Numbered from the stretch's first letter, positions 1 to 14,466 are shown. The stretch is 64,000 bases of DNA from Pseudomonadota bacterium (GCA_030684355.1 JAUXTN010000245.1:1-64000), one strand, 5' to 3'. The notes: generated by a model from the sequence alone, not told the origin. A program made the numbers and translations.

Positions 1-1
1 G

Positions 2-1663
2 CTCGCCGAGCCCGGCTCCGCCTACGCCGCCGCCGTGTCCGCGGCCGAGGGCACCGCACCCGACCTGGCGTTGTGGGGGCGCCTCGCGGGCGCCGCCCCG
101 CTCCAGGCCGGCGCGGACGCCGCCCCCGCGCTCCTCGCCGAGCAGTCGGTGCGCGGATGGCTCGCGACGGGCACCGGCGGCCTCCTCTCGGCGGACCTCG
201 CGCATCCCGGCGTCACCGGGTGGAACGCCCTCTCGTCGAAGACGACCGCACCGGCGGATGCCCCGGGGGTCGCCGCCTGGGCGCGCGTCCGAGCGGCGCT
301 CGACGCCGGCGATGCCGCCGCCGCCGGCAAGGAGCTCGGCACCCTCTCGACGGTCGTGCCCGCGTGGCGCACGGGGCCGTGGGCCCCGCTCACCCGCCTC
401 GACGGCCCGCGCCCCGAGGACCTCGACGCCGACGCCGTCCGCAACGCCCGCGCGGCGGACCCCCTCCCGTTCGCGGTCGCCCATCACGGGTGGGCCGCGC
501 GCGTGCGCTCGACCGAGGAGCTCTGGGCGCGGGGCATCGCGCCGCTCCCGGCCGCCGCCACGGCCGATCAGCGCGCCGCCGTGTGGGACGCCGCCGCCGC
601 CCACCGGCTCGGCCTGCTCGCCTGGGTGGCCGGCCGCGACGCCTACCCGGCCGCCGCGGCGACCGCGCTCGACGCCGCCGAGAAGGCCGCCGGGCTCACC
701 CGCTACGCGTCGCCCTCGCTCACCGCCCTCCGCAGCACGCTCGACGGCGACGCCCTGCTCTCGTTCCGGACCGTCCCCACGGGCATCGAGGCGCTCTACG
801 TCGGCGAGCAGAAGGGGAAGGTCGGGGTGCTCCCCGCCTCGCTCGGGACGGACACCGCGCGGATGTTCGCGTCGCTGCGTGTCGGTGGCTCGGCGGTCGC
901 CGACGGGGATCGCATCCGCGCGACCGTCATCGACGGCGCGATGGACGTGCTCCTGGGCGTCGGCCGGTACATCGTCGTCGGGCCTCCACCCGTGGGCCTC
1001 CTCCCCGTCGCGGCCCTCCCCGAGCAGGCCGACGGGCTGCGCTTCCTCGCCTCGATCCGGCACGTCGGGTACCTCCCCGACTTCGACGCGTTGCTACCCC
1101 CGGCCGCCCCGGTCGAGCCCGAGATCGGCAGCACGATGTTCGCGCTCTGCGCCGACGACGTCGAGGCCCTCGCGGTGCGCCGCGTCTACCCGGATGCCAA
1201 GGTCCTCCAGGGCGCCGCTGCCACCGTCGCGTCCTTCCGCGAGAACGCCGGCGCCGCGCGCTTCCTGCACGTCGGCAGCTTCCCGGTCACGCCGGACGGC
1301 GGCTTCCAGCTCGCGGACGGCACGCTCACGCTCGGCGACATCGCGGCGCTCCCGCTGGGCGCGCGCGGCGTGCTGATCGGCGGCGCCGCGCCCGGAGCGG
1401 CCGGCCTCCCCGCGGACCTCATCGCGGGGCGCATGGCGGCGTTCCGGCATGCCGGCGCGCAGGACGTGCTGGTGGAAGCCTGGTCGACGGAGAGCGAGCT
1501 GCGCTCCGCCATCCTGCTGCACTTCTGGGAGGGCCTGAACCGGCGGTACAGCGCGAGCCGCTCGCTCTCCGAGGCCCGCACGCTCGCCCTCCGCGAGCTC
1601 GGGGACGACGAGGGGCGGCTCCCTTCGTCCTGGGGCGGCTACTTCGTCTCCGGTCGGCCCTGA
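2..1663 (+). CDS. CHAT-fold protein, 5'-truncated, probably catalytically dead
   Basis: The frame is open to the left edge, so the N terminus is missing; 553 residues are visible. The last ~240 residues follow the CHAT (caspase-like) pattern: a GLLPVAALPE strand, a YLPDFDALL helix, a LADGTLTLGDIAALPL turn, a GAQDVLVEAW strand and a final WGGYFVSG. The family normally has a His in a THG-type motif and a Cys in an SAC-type motif. Here those positions read LHVGSF and LIGGAA, so the catalytic dyad appears lost. The upstream part is alanine-rich and helical, possibly TPR-like. A single stop codon separates it from the next gene in the same frame, which suggests co-transcription. The fold call rests on pattern only. 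Confidence 0.7.
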   Translation, partial: LAEPGSAYAAAVSAAEGTAPDLALWGRLAGAAPLQAGADAAPALLAEQSVRGWLATGTGGLLSADLAHPGVTGWNALSSKTTAPADAPGVAAWARVRAALDAGDAAAAGKELGTLSTVVPAWRTGPWAPLTRLDGPRPEDLDADAVRNARAADPLPFAVAHHGWAARVRSTEELWARGIAPLPAAATADQRAAVWDAAAAHRLGLLAWVAGRDAYPAAAATALDAAEKAAGLTRYASPSLTALRSTLDGDALLSFRTVPTGIEALYVGEQKGKVGVLPASLGTDTARMFASLRVGGSAVADGDRIRATVIDGAMDVLLGVGRYIVVGPPPVGLLPVAALPEQADGLRFLASIRHVGYLPDFDALLPPAAPVEPEIGSTMFALCADDVEALAVRRVYPDAKVLQGAAATVASFRENAGAARFLHVGSFPVTPDGGFQLADGTLTLGDIAALPLGARGVLIGGAAPGAAGLPADLIAGRMAAFRHAGAQDVLVEAWSTESELRSAILLHFWEGLNRRYSASRSLSEARTLALRELGDDEGRLPSSWGGYFVSGRP

Positions 1664-1690
1664 GAGCGTGGCCGTCCTCTCGGTCCCCCG

Positions 1691-4600
1691 CTGATCCCGA
1701 CGCTGCTCGCGCTCTTCGGCACGGCCCTGGCTGCCGAGCCCGTGCTGGGCCCGGCGGGCTGGACGTTCCTGGGCCCGTTGCCCCCGGGGATGGCCGCGGC
1801 GCGGGACACCGTGGTGTTCAACCCGGAGACCTGTGCGGTGGACGTGCTCCGCCTGGACCTCGATGGGGGCCCCGACCATCGCGACGTGCGGCTGGCGCGG
1901 GTGTGGACGGGCTCGGCGTGGCGCTGGGCGGATGACTGGCGGGTGCGGGACGGGCGGCTCGAGCGCCCTGGCCGCGCGCCCGTGCCGGTGGGCGCGGGCG
2001 GCGAAGTCGGGGCGGAGACGATCACGGTCGACGGCGCGGGCCGGGTCACCCGGCGCGTGCGGGACGGGCGGGTCATCGAGGTGCTCCGCGACGCCGCGGG
2101 CGGGTTCGTCGGCATGCGCAGCGGCACGGTGGAGGTGCGCCTCGAGGGCGGCGCAGCCGAGGGCACCACCGGCGAGGGGGCTGCGGCCGAGGGCGCTCCC
2201 GGCGAGGGCCCTGCCGCCGGGGGCGAGACGGTGCGGGCGCGCGCGAGCGACGGGCGGGAGGTGCGATCGCGGTGGGACGCCGGCGAGCTGCGCAGCGTCG
2301 CCGACGACGGCGGGGTGGGGAGCCTCTACACCTACGAGGGCGGGCGCCTCACGACGATCCGGTGGTCGGACGGCGGGGGCGTCGCGATCGAGACGGACGG
2401 GCGCCGGACGCGCCTCGTCGGCACGGGCGGCACGTGGACCTGCGAGGTGCAGACGGAGACGGCGTCCGCGGCCCCGTACCGCCGCGTGCGCATCGTGGGC
2501 CCCGAGGGCACCTGGGTCCTGGAGGCGGTCGGCGAGCTCACCTCCGTCACGGACCCGACGGGCGGCGTGACGCGGACGCGCTCGGTGGGGGGGCGGGTCG
2601 CGGGGTGGACGGATCCGCGCGGCGGGGAGACCCGCGTGGTGCGCGACGCCCGGGGGCGGGTCACCGAGGTGACGGACCCCGCGGGCGCGCGATGGGGCCT
2701 CGCGTGGGGGGACGCCGGGCTCGGCGGGGTCGTGGGCCCGGACGGCGCGCGGTGGACGATCGGACGCGACCGCGCGGGCGCGGTGGCGCGGGTGGACGAG
2801 CCTTCGGGCCGGACGGCCACGTGGGACCACGATGCGCAGGGGCGCTCGCGCGGCGTGCAGGTCGGCGCGGCGCGGTGGGGCCACGCGCGCGATGCGGCGG
2901 GGCGGCTCGTCGGCGTCACCGATCCGGTCGGGGCCCGCGTCGAGGTCACGCGGAGCACGTCGGGCGCGGTGGTGCGGGTGCGGGACCCCGGCGGAGGCGC
3001 CTGGAGCGTGTCCCGCGATGGCGCCGGCGCGGTCGTGGCGGTCGAGGAGCCGGGGGGCGGGCGGTGGGAGATCGCGCGGGATGCTCTCGGGCGGCCCGTC
3101 GCGGTGCGCGATCCGACGGGCACGACGGCCCGGTGGACCCGCCGGGATACCGGGGAGGTGGAGCGGGTGACGATCGGCGGCGCGCAGGTCTGGACGTTGC
3201 TCCGCGGCGCCGGGCGCGCGTTGACGGCGCTGCGCGACCCGCTCGGACGCACGACCGGGTGGAGCCGCGACGGCCTGGGCCGCGCCCTCGCCGTGCACCG
3301 CGCGGACGGCAGCGTCGTGCGCGTGGGGCGGGACGGCGCGGGCGACATCGTGGCCGTGGACGACGTTCGCGTTCGTCGCGACGCGGCGGGGCGCCCGCTG
3401 GCCGTCGAGGTCGGCGACGCTGGCGTCGACTGGGACGTGGACAGCGCGGGGCGCGTGGTCGGCGTCACCGCGCCGGGGACGGCCCTGGGCCTCGGGCGGG
3501 AGCCCGGCGGCGCCATCCGGGACGTGCAGGTGGAGGGGAGCACGCCGGTGCGGCTCGTCCGAGATGCCCAGGGGCGCGTGATCCGCGCGGAGGGGGACAG
3601 CGCGGTCGACCTGCTCCGGGACGCCGCCGGGCGGATCGTGGCGTACGTGCGCGACGCCGGCGCGCGGATCCGGATCGAGCGCGACGTGCGGGGCCTGGCG
3701 GCGCGCATCTTCCTGGGCGAGCGGCTCTGGACGCTCGGTCGGGACGCGAACGGGCGGGTCGTGTCCGTCGACGGCCCGGGCGACGTGCGTCTCGGCGTGG
3801 ACCGAGAGGTCGGCGGCTCGCCCCGGCTCGTCCGGTTCCCGACGAACGCCCTCGCGCGCTTCGAGCGGGACGGCGCGGACGTGAGGGTCGCGGTCGCGGA
3901 TCGGGACGGCGCCGTCGAAGCGCGCGGGGGGTGGTCCCTCGATGCCGCCGGACGGCTCGGTCGCCTCGAGGCCGACGCCACCTGGCTCTTCCGTCGCGAT
4001 CCCCTCGGCACGCTCGTGGCCGCGGAGGCCGAGACCGACGCGTGGTCGAACGCGCCGGACGGCGTCGAGGGGCCGGGCGGCGCGTTCGTCCGGTACGACG
4101 TTGCGGGGCGGACGATCGCGGCGCGGGTCCCCGCCGGCTGGGGCGGCGCGTGGGGCCTGCGCGAGGCCGACCTCGCCTATGCCCGCACCCCCGATGGAGC
4201 CGTCGCGGGGATCGGCGCGAAGACGGGCACGGCCACGCTCCGGTACGACGGGATGGGGCGGCTCGTGGCGTGGACCGCGCCCTCGGGCGGCGGCACCGTC
4301 GTGCGCGACGCCATGGGGCGCCTCGCGGTGGTCGGGCGGGACGCCATCGAGGGGTGGGCCGAGGCATTGACGGTCGGCGGCGCGGCGCGGGCGCTGGTCG
4401 CCGGCGTCGCGTCCTCGCGGTCGGGCGGCGGGGTGCTGCTCGATCCGCGTGGTGCGCCCTTGCTCGTCGTGCACGCGGGCCCCGTCCCGTCCGCGCCCGG
4501 CGGTGCCGTGGGCAGCCCCGGAGCAGGCGAATGGGCGGCCGGTGGGCGCTTCCGGGCGGCTCCGGACGGCCCGCTCCTCGGCCTCCTCGACGCGCTCGAC

Positions 4601-5071
4601 CCGGTGACGGGGCAGCCGCTGGGCGCCACGCTCGCATGGCCCTGGGCGGCGCGCGCGTGGGAGGCCGTGCCCTCGCCGGGGCCCCTCGCGGAGCCGGATG
4701 CCGCCGCCTCGGGGGTCCCGTGGGATCCCGCTCCGTGGGCGTCGGCGTCGCCGTGGGGCGATCCGCTCGCCCTGCTCGTCCAGGCCGGTGACCTCCCCGA
4801 CGGGGGCCCGCGCGCCGCCGCCTCGCCGGGCCTCCCGTGGCTGCCGGCCTCGTTCGCACCGGTCCGCCCCGCCCCCATCCCCGACCCGTTCGCGACCCCG
4901 TTCGACGAGGAGCCCGTGATCGCCTGGGTCCTCGCGCACGCGCAAGCCCCCACCACGGCTGCCGAGCCCGGCGAGCTCACGGCCCTCCTCCTCGGGGCGG
5001 ACCTCGCGCGGAGTGTCGGCACCGCGCCCGGTCTCGCCCCCGACCTCCCCGCGGAGCTGTCGGCGCCGTAG
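1691..5071 (+). CDS. Secreted YD-repeat (RHS-like) protein
   Basis: About 1126 residues. From residue ~90 to ~880 it is built of degenerate YD/RHS repeats (units such as VRDARGRVTEVTDPAGARW), which in this family form a hollow beta-shell. The first ATG/GTG in frame is GTG 1742, but codons from CTG 1691 onward encode a hydrophobic stretch ending in GTALAAEP, which looks like a signal peptide. I therefore place the start at CTG 1691, with GTG 1742 as the alternative. The last ~200 residues are Pro/Ala-rich, with no recognisable RHS core cleavage motif and no toxin domain, so it is unlikely to be a polymorphic toxin. It may work with the CHAT-like gene upstream. Confidence 0.8.
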   Translation: MIPTLLALFGTALAAEPVLGPAGWTFLGPLPPGMAAARDTVVFNPETCAVDVLRLDLDGGPDHRDVRLARVWTGSAWRWADDWRVRDGRLERPGRAPVPVGAGGEVGAETITVDGAGRVTRRVRDGRVIEVLRDAAGGFVGMRSGTVEVRLEGGAAEGTTGEGAAAEGAPGEGPAAGGETVRARASDGREVRSRWDAGELRSVADDGGVGSLYTYEGGRLTTIRWSDGGGVAIETDGRRTRLVGTGGTWTCEVQTETASAAPYRRVRIVGPEGTWVLEAVGELTSVTDPTGGVTRTRSVGGRVAGWTDPRGGETRVVRDARGRVTEVTDPAGARWGLAWGDAGLGGVVGPDGARWTIGRDRAGAVARVDEPSGRTATWDHDAQGRSRGVQVGAARWGHARDAAGRLVGVTDPVGARVEVTRSTSGAVVRVRDPGGGAWSVSRDGAGAVVAVEEPGGGRWEIARDALGRPVAVRDPTGTTARWTRRDTGEVERVTIGGAQVWTLLRGAGRALTALRDPLGRTTGWSRDGLGRALAVHRADGSVVRVGRDGAGDIVAVDDVRVRRDAAGRPLAVEVGDAGVDWDVDSAGRVVGVTAPGTALGLGREPGGAIRDVQVEGSTPVRLVRDAQGRVIRAEGDSAVDLLRDAAGRIVAYVRDAGARIRIERDVRGLAARIFLGERLWTLGRDANGRVVSVDGPGDVRLGVDREVGGSPRLVRFPTNALARFERDGADVRVAVADRDGAVEARGGWSLDAAGRLGRLEADATWLFRRDPLGTLVAAEAETDAWSNAPDGVEGPGGAFVRYDVAGRTIAARVPAGWGGAWGLREADLAYARTPDGAVAGIGAKTGTATLRYDGMGRLVAWTAPSGGGTVVRDAMGRLAVVGRDAIEGWAEALTVGGAARALVAGVASSRSGGGVLLDPRGAPLLVVHAGPVPSAPGGAVGSPGAGEWAAGGRFRAAPDGPLLGLLDALDPVTGQPLGATLAWPWAARAWEAVPSPGPLAEPDAAASGVPWDPAPWASASPWGDPLALLVQAGDLPDGGPRAAASPGLPWLPASFAPVRPAPIPDPFATPFDEEPVIAWVLAHAQAPTTAAEPGELTALLLGADLARSVGTAPGLAPDLPAELSAP

Positions 5072-5094
5072 CGCTCGAACCGGAAGCCGCGGGG

Positions 5095-5775
5095 CTACTC
5101 GAACAGGAAGCGGTATTCCCGCACGCCGTCGCCCTCGCTCCACACCCCGAGCGTCAGCTCCATCGCGACCGCCTGGAGGTTCCGCGTCGGCGCCGGGAAG
5201 AGCAGGACGCCCTCGCGGTCCCCCTTGCGGGGATCGGTCCCGAGGTAGGCCCGGCGGAAGTCGTCGGCGTTCCGCATGCGCAGGTCCAGGTTCGAGGGGG
5301 CGCCCACCCGGGTCTCCCACTTCGCGCCCTGCAAGAGGTGGCCGAGCAGATCGTCCGCCTGCGCCACCGGGAAGAAGGTCTGCTCGGTGTCGTTCACGGC
5401 GAGGCGGGTGTGGGCTGGGCTCCATCGCACGTCGCGGACGGACCGGAGCTGGACCAGCCAGAGGTAGCCGACGGCGTCGTTGAAGAGGCGCGCGGTGCCG
5501 TCCGGCCACACGTTCCAGGGCTGGGCCTCGGCGCGAACGGGCGTCACCGTGACCGAGAAGTGGCCGTCGGACTGGGTCTGCGGGGTGTGGGACACCACGG
5601 GACCGGGCACGGTGTCGCGGTCGAGGTAGTTCTGCCGCAGCGCAGCGGTCGCGGCGTCGAAGGCCTGGCGCGCCTCCGAGGGCGGTTGGACCACCGGCGT
5701 ATTCGACAGGAGGTTCGCCCGCATGCACGCGGAGAGCGGGAGCAGGAGCAGGAGCAGGAGTCTAAGTGGTAGCAA
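5095..5775 (-). CDS. Predicted outer-membrane lipoprotein, unknown function
   Basis: 226 residues from TTG 5775. The ORF could open at ATG 5832, but TTG 5775 has a GGGAG ribosome site 7 bases upstream and gives a compact signal peptide (LPLRLLLLLLLPLSAC) with a lipobox Cys. The ATG start would also run across the tRNA-His promoter. The mature part begins MRANLLSNTPVV and has no domain I recognise; it contains several beta-strand-like stretches and no obvious catalytic motif. It is divergent from the tRNA cluster and convergent with the YD-repeat gene. Confidence 0.7.
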   Translation of the reverse strand: MLPLRLLLLLLLPLSACMRANLLSNTPVVQPPSEARQAFDAATAALRQNYLDRDTVPGPVVSHTPQTQSDGHFSVTVTPVRAEAQPWNVWPDGTARLFNDAVGYLWLVQLRSVRDVRWSPAHTRLAVNDTEQTFFPVAQADDLLGHLLQGAKWETRVGAPSNLDLRMRNADDFRRAYLGTDPRKGDREGVLLFPAPTRNLQAVAMELTLGVWSEGDGVREYRFLFE

Positions 5776-5791
5776 AACGGGCTCCCGAAGC

Positions 5792-5819
5792 TTGCGCGGA
5801 TCTCTGGACGAAGTATATT
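5792..5819 (+). promoter_or_regulatory. Sigma70-like promoter for the tRNA-His/Lys transcript
   Basis: TTGCGC (5792-5797) and TATATT (5814-5819) are separated by 16 bases and sit 14 bases before the tRNA-His 5' end. The A/T-rich -10 stands out in GC-rich surroundings. Confidence 0.55.
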
Positions 5820-5832
5820 CGCCGCGCCTCAT

Positions 5833-5909
5833 GGTGGGTGTAGCTCAGTTGGTAGAGCACTGGTTTGTGGCACCAGTGGTCGCGGGTTCAAATCCCGTCA
5901 TCCACCCCA
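5833..5909 (+). tRNA. tRNA-His (GTG)
   Basis: Cloverleaf with the extra G-1 base typical of tRNA-His, anticodon GTG at 5867-5869, T-loop GTTCAAATC and an encoded CCA at 5907-5909. It lies 28 bases upstream of tRNA-Lys, so the two are probably co-transcribed. Confidence 0.95.
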
Positions 5910-5937
5910 CTTTTGGTAAATGACCAAGTAGTTTCGC

Positions 5938-6013
5938 GGGCCTCTAGCTCAACTGGTAGAGCATCGGACTCTTAATCCGCAGGTTCCGGGTTCAAGCCCC
6001 GGGGGGCCCACCA
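5938..6013 (+). tRNA. tRNA-Lys (CTT)
   Basis: The acceptor stem GGGCCTC pairs with GGGGCCC (one G-U). The anticodon loop CTCTTAA gives CTT at 5971-5973. CCA is encoded at 6011-6013. Confidence 0.95.
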
Positions 6014-6131
6014 CTTCTTCCCCTACGTCGTCCATCCGGCGCGCCGTGGCCCTCAAGGCTGCGGGCGCCGGACCGGCGTCGGGGGCATGCGCGGCGAGCA
6101 CCGTCGCGTGCCCATTGCGTACGGTCGCTCC

Positions 6132-6216
6132 GCGAGAATGGCGGAATTGGCAGACGCGCCGGACTTAGGATCCGGTGGGGCAACCCGTGGGGGTTCAACT
6201 CCCCCTTCTCGCACCA
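6132..6216 (+). tRNA. tRNA-Leu (TAG)
   Basis: Class II tRNA with a long variable arm. The acceptor GCGAGAA pairs with TTCTCGC, the anticodon TAG is at 6166-6168 and CCA is encoded at 6214-6216. It ends 30 bases before the trigger factor start, so tig may be co-transcribed with it. Confidence 0.95.
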
Positions 6217-6246
6217 TCCCCGATCTAACGTTCCCGCGAGGCACCG

Positions 6247-7692
6247 ATGTCCCACCAGGTGGACCAGATCTCCGCGTTCCAGAAGCGCCTCCAGTTCTCT
6301 GTCTCGTCGACCGAGGTCGACAAGAAGATCAACGAGGCCTTCCGGGTCCTCTCCCACCGCGTGAGCATCCCGGGCTTCCGCCGTGGCAAGGTGCCGCGCA
6401 AGGTCCTCGACCAGCGCTACGGCCGCCAGGTCCGGAGCGACGTCGCCTCCGACCTCATCAACAACGAGTTCCGCCTCGCCGCCGTGGACATGGAGTTCCT
6501 CGGCCAGCCCGAAGTGGACCGTTCGGACCTCGAAGAGGGCTCCGACTTCAACTTCTCGATCACCGTGCAGGTCAAGCCCGCGGTGGAAGTGAAGGACTAC
6601 GTCGGCGTCAAGGTCGACTTCCCGGTGCCCACCGTCTCGGAAGAGCAGGTCGACCAGCTCGTCGCCCGCCGCCTCCAGGGCCAGGCCCGTCTCGTCGAGG
6701 TGGAGGACAACCGCCCCGTCGCGCGTGGTGACCTCGCCCTGACCGAGATCGTCCTCCTCGAGGACGGCCAGGAGAAGACGATCGAGAGCGGCACCATGGT
6801 GAACACCGCGGGTGATCGCTACTACACCGGCCTCGAGTCGCTGCTCGTGGGCCTCGCCAAGGGCGAGTCCAAGACCGGCACCGTCACCTTCGGCGCCAAC
6901 GCCGGGATGGACTCGCTCCGCGGCCGCACCGTCGACGTCAAGGTCACCGTGCTCGGCATCCAGGTCTCCCAGGTGCCCGAGCTGACGGACGCCGTCGCGG
7001 CCGAGCTCGGCTACGAGGGTGGCGTCGAGGCCATGCGCGCCGCGCTCCGGATGGAAGAGGAGAGCCGCGCGAACGAGGCCTCCCGCAACGTCGCCCGCGT
7101 GAACCTCCTCCAGAAGCTCATCGGCGTCCACAGCTTCGACGTGCCCCCGGCGATGGTGGACAGCCACCTCCAGCTCCTCCTCGAGGAGCTCCGCATCCAG
7201 GCGGCGTACCGCGGCCGTGACCCCCGCTCGATCCGCTACTCGGAAGCGCAGATGGCGGACCTCCGCCAGCGCGCCGACTTCGCGGCCCGCGCCTCGCTCC
7301 TCCTCGAGGGCGTGGCGAAGGCCGAGGGCATCGAGATCACGAACGAGGATCTCGAGGCCAAGTACCAGGAGATCGCGGACATGCGCGGCCAGCGCGTCGA
7401 GGCCATCCGTGGCTACTTCGCGAAGGACAACGCGGTCGGCGAGCTCAAGAAGCGCCTCCTCGAGGAGCGCACGCTCGACTGGTTGCTCGAGCGCGCCGAG
7501 CTGGTGGACGTGGCCGGGAGCGACAACGACTCCGCTCCGGCCGTGACGACCGAGGCCGCCGCGATCGAGGCTGCTCCGACCGAGGCGCCCGCCGCCGAGG
7601 CCGCCCCCGCCGCCGAGGCCGCCCCCGAGGTCGCCGAGAAGCCGAAGCGCAAGCCCAAGGCCAAGAAGACCGAAGAGAAGACCGAGGAGTAG
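6247..7692 (+). CDS. tig: Trigger factor, ribosome-bound chaperone and prolyl isomerase
   Basis: 481 residues, slightly longer than the usual ~430-450. The N-terminal ribosome-binding domain shows the GFRRGKVPRKVLDQRYG signature near residues 44-60, the loop that docks on the ribosomal exit tunnel. A central FKBP-like PPIase domain (about 150-245) and the helical C-terminal chaperone domain follow. The last ~45 residues are an Ala/Pro/Glu-rich linker ending in a Lys/Glu tail, an unusual extension that is probably disordered. The order tig-clpP-clpX-lon is the classic protein quality-control cluster. Start is ATG 6247 with GCGAGGC upstream. Confidence 0.97.
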   Translation: MSHQVDQISAFQKRLQFSVSSTEVDKKINEAFRVLSHRVSIPGFRRGKVPRKVLDQRYGRQVRSDVASDLINNEFRLAAVDMEFLGQPEVDRSDLEEGSDFNFSITVQVKPAVEVKDYVGVKVDFPVPTVSEEQVDQLVARRLQGQARLVEVEDNRPVARGDLALTEIVLLEDGQEKTIESGTMVNTAGDRYYTGLESLLVGLAKGESKTGTVTFGANAGMDSLRGRTVDVKVTVLGIQVSQVPELTDAVAAELGYEGGVEAMRAALRMEEESRANEASRNVARVNLLQKLIGVHSFDVPPAMVDSHLQLLLEELRIQAAYRGRDPRSIRYSEAQMADLRQRADFAARASLLLEGVAKAEGIEITNEDLEAKYQEIADMRGQRVEAIRGYFAKDNAVGELKKRLLEERTLDWLLERAELVDVAGSDNDSAPAVTTEAAAIEAAPTEAPAAEAAPAAEAAPEVAEKPKRKPKAKKTEEKTEE

Positions 7693-7735
7693 TCGAACCC
7701 GGCCGTACGCGGCCGTGTTCGTCGGTGCTCCACGA

Positions 7736-7779
7736 GGGCCGCACACTGGCGTAGAACGCGCCGGGTGCGGCCCTTCTTC
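7736..7779 (+). terminator. Hairpin terminator after tig
   Basis: GGGCCGCAC (7736-7744) pairs with GTGCGGCCC (7765-7773), with an inner GGCG/CGCC pairing, followed by TTCTTCG. The rest of the 300-base tig-clpP gap is probably the clpP promoter region; I see no clear -35/-10 pair or CIRCE element in it. Confidence 0.55.
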
Positions 7780-7993
7780 GTGGGCCCTGGGCCGTGAAGA
7801 GGGTCGTGCCGAGCGCCGTTTGCTTGCGCTTGTGCTCGATGGGCCTTTTTCTCCCGTGCCGGGCATCATTCAGCGGGCCGGCGGGTTTTTCGATTGCTCC
7901 ATCCCGTGCGTGCCCGACGTCGGGACCGTCTCCCGCTGCGCATGGCCGCGAAGGAAGCAAGGGCGTTACGTTCTCGGGATTCAAAGGAACCGC

Positions 7994-8617
7994 ATGTCCA
8001 TCGACCCCGTCAACAGCTACCTGATCCCGACCGTCATCGAGCAGACCCATCGCGGCGAGCGCGCGTGGGACATCTACTCGATGCTGTTGAAGGACCGGAT
8101 CATCTTCCTCGGGTCCGCCATCAACGACCAGGTGGCGAACGTCATCGTGGCCCAGCTCCTGTTCCTGGAGTCCCAGGATCCCGAGCGGGATGTGTTCCTG
8201 TACATCCACAGCCCCGGTGGCGTCATCACCGCGGGCATGGCCATCTACGACACGATGAACTACATCAAGCCCGACGTGCAGACGATCTGCATGGGCCAGG
8301 CGGCGTCGATGGGCGCGATCCTCCTCGCCGCGGGGGCGAAGGGCAAGCGCCGCATCCTCCCGCACGGCCGCGTGCTCATCCACCAGCCGCTGGGCGGCGC
8401 CCAGGGCCAGGCCACCGACATCGAGATCCAGGCCAAGGAGATCATCCGCGTGAAGCGGGAGCTCAACGACATCCTCGCGCTCCACACGGGCCAGGATCGC
8501 GAGCGCATCGCCAAGGACCTCGAGCGCGACTACATCATGACGGCCGATGAGTCGATCAAGTACGGCATCGTCGACGAGATCATCCAGCCGAAGGGCGGAG
8601 CCCCCGCCGCGCGCTAA
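7994..8617 (+). CDS. clpP: ATP-dependent Clp protease proteolytic subunit
   Basis: 207 residues from ATG 7994, preceded by AAAGGA; the longer upstream frame is not needed. It forms the tetradecameric serine peptidase barrel that ClpX feeds with unfolded protein. The catalytic triad is visible: Ser105 in GQAASMGA, His130 in VLIHQP and Asp175 in RIAKDLERD. The N terminus (SIDPVNSYLIPTVIEQT) is that of a typical housekeeping ClpP. It is followed after 76 bases by clpX. Confidence 0.97.
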   Translation: MSIDPVNSYLIPTVIEQTHRGERAWDIYSMLLKDRIIFLGSAINDQVANVIVAQLLFLESQDPERDVFLYIHSPGGVITAGMAIYDTMNYIKPDVQTICMGQAASMGAILLAAGAKGKRRILPHGRVLIHQPLGGAQGQATDIEIQAKEIIRVKRELNDILALHTGQDRERIAKDLERDYIMTADESIKYGIVDEIIQPKGGAPAAR

Positions 8618-8693
8618 GCGTCGCGGGCGGGCTGCCCTCCGCGCTATCATCGCTGCAACGCCGGCTTCAGAACTTTGGCCAGGAGGCCCGCCC

Positions 8694-9944
<1,251 letters not shown>

Positions 9945-9956
9945 GGGAGGGCATGG

Positions 9957-12407
<2,451 letters not shown>

Positions 12408-12464
12408 CGGGGGGCGGGGGCGCCGGCTGGGGACACAAAAGTGATCCCCAGCGCCCCGGTTGCC

Positions 12465-12493
12465 TTGACGCTCCAGGGGTGGCCGGGTACATG
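12465..12493 (+). promoter_or_regulatory. Sigma70-like promoter for tRNA-Val/tRNA-Asp
   Basis: TTGACG (12465-12470), 17 bases, TACATG (12488-12493), 29 bases ahead of tRNA-Val. A hairpin CTGGGGA/TCCCCAG (about 12427-12452), without a T-tract, lies between lon and this promoter. Confidence 0.5.
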
Positions 12494-12522
12494 GTTGGGG
12501 CTCGCTTCGGCGGGGGTCGCGA

Positions 12523-12598
12523 GGGCGGATAGCTCAGCCGGTAGAGCAGTACCCTTACAAGGTACGGGTCGCAGGTTCGAGCCCTGTTCCGCCTACCA
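12523..12598 (+). tRNA. tRNA-Val (TAC)
   Basis: The anticodon loop CTTACAA gives TAC at 12556-12558, with a GTACC/GGTAC stem, T-loop TTCGAGC and encoded CCA. The first acceptor pair is a G-T wobble (G12523 with T12594). Confidence 0.93.
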
Positions 12599-12619
12599 CC
12601 CTTGTCGCAGTTGGTTTTT

Positions 12620-14286
<1,667 letters not shown>

Positions 14287-14332
14287 TGTGGCTCCGGTCG
14301 GGGACGGGGAGGGCGTACTTACCCGCATTGTA

Positions 14333-14349
14333 GTTGACATAACGTCAAC
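14333..14349. promoter_or_regulatory. Palindromic operator between recombinase and divergent gene
   Basis: GTTGACATAACGTCAAC: two 6-base arms around a 5-base spacer. On the minus strand the palindrome abuts TACAAT, a likely -10 of the recombinase. It also contains TTGACA on the plus strand. The binding protein is unknown. Confidence 0.45.
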
Positions 14350-14466
14350 GGGTCTGACAAGGGGGCATGCGGACGGGGGCGGCCATTTTCTGGACCGGGC
14401 CGTAACGCTGGTCTTGTCGGTGGACAACCGTTCAGGTACACCGGCAGCACACAGGGTTGAACCTCA

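Noticed and set aside
1742..5071. Polymorphic RHS toxin
   Set aside because: No core cleavage motif, no variable toxin tip and no immunity gene downstream.
1094..5728. 1544-codon open frame on the minus strand
   Set aside because: It is the antisense shadow of the YD-repeat gene; its translation is Arg/Pro/Gly-rich with no domain.
5723..5923. 66-codon ORF across tRNA-His
   Set aside because: The AQLVEHWFVAPVVAGSNP-type translation is the well-known artefact of reading a tRNA as protein.
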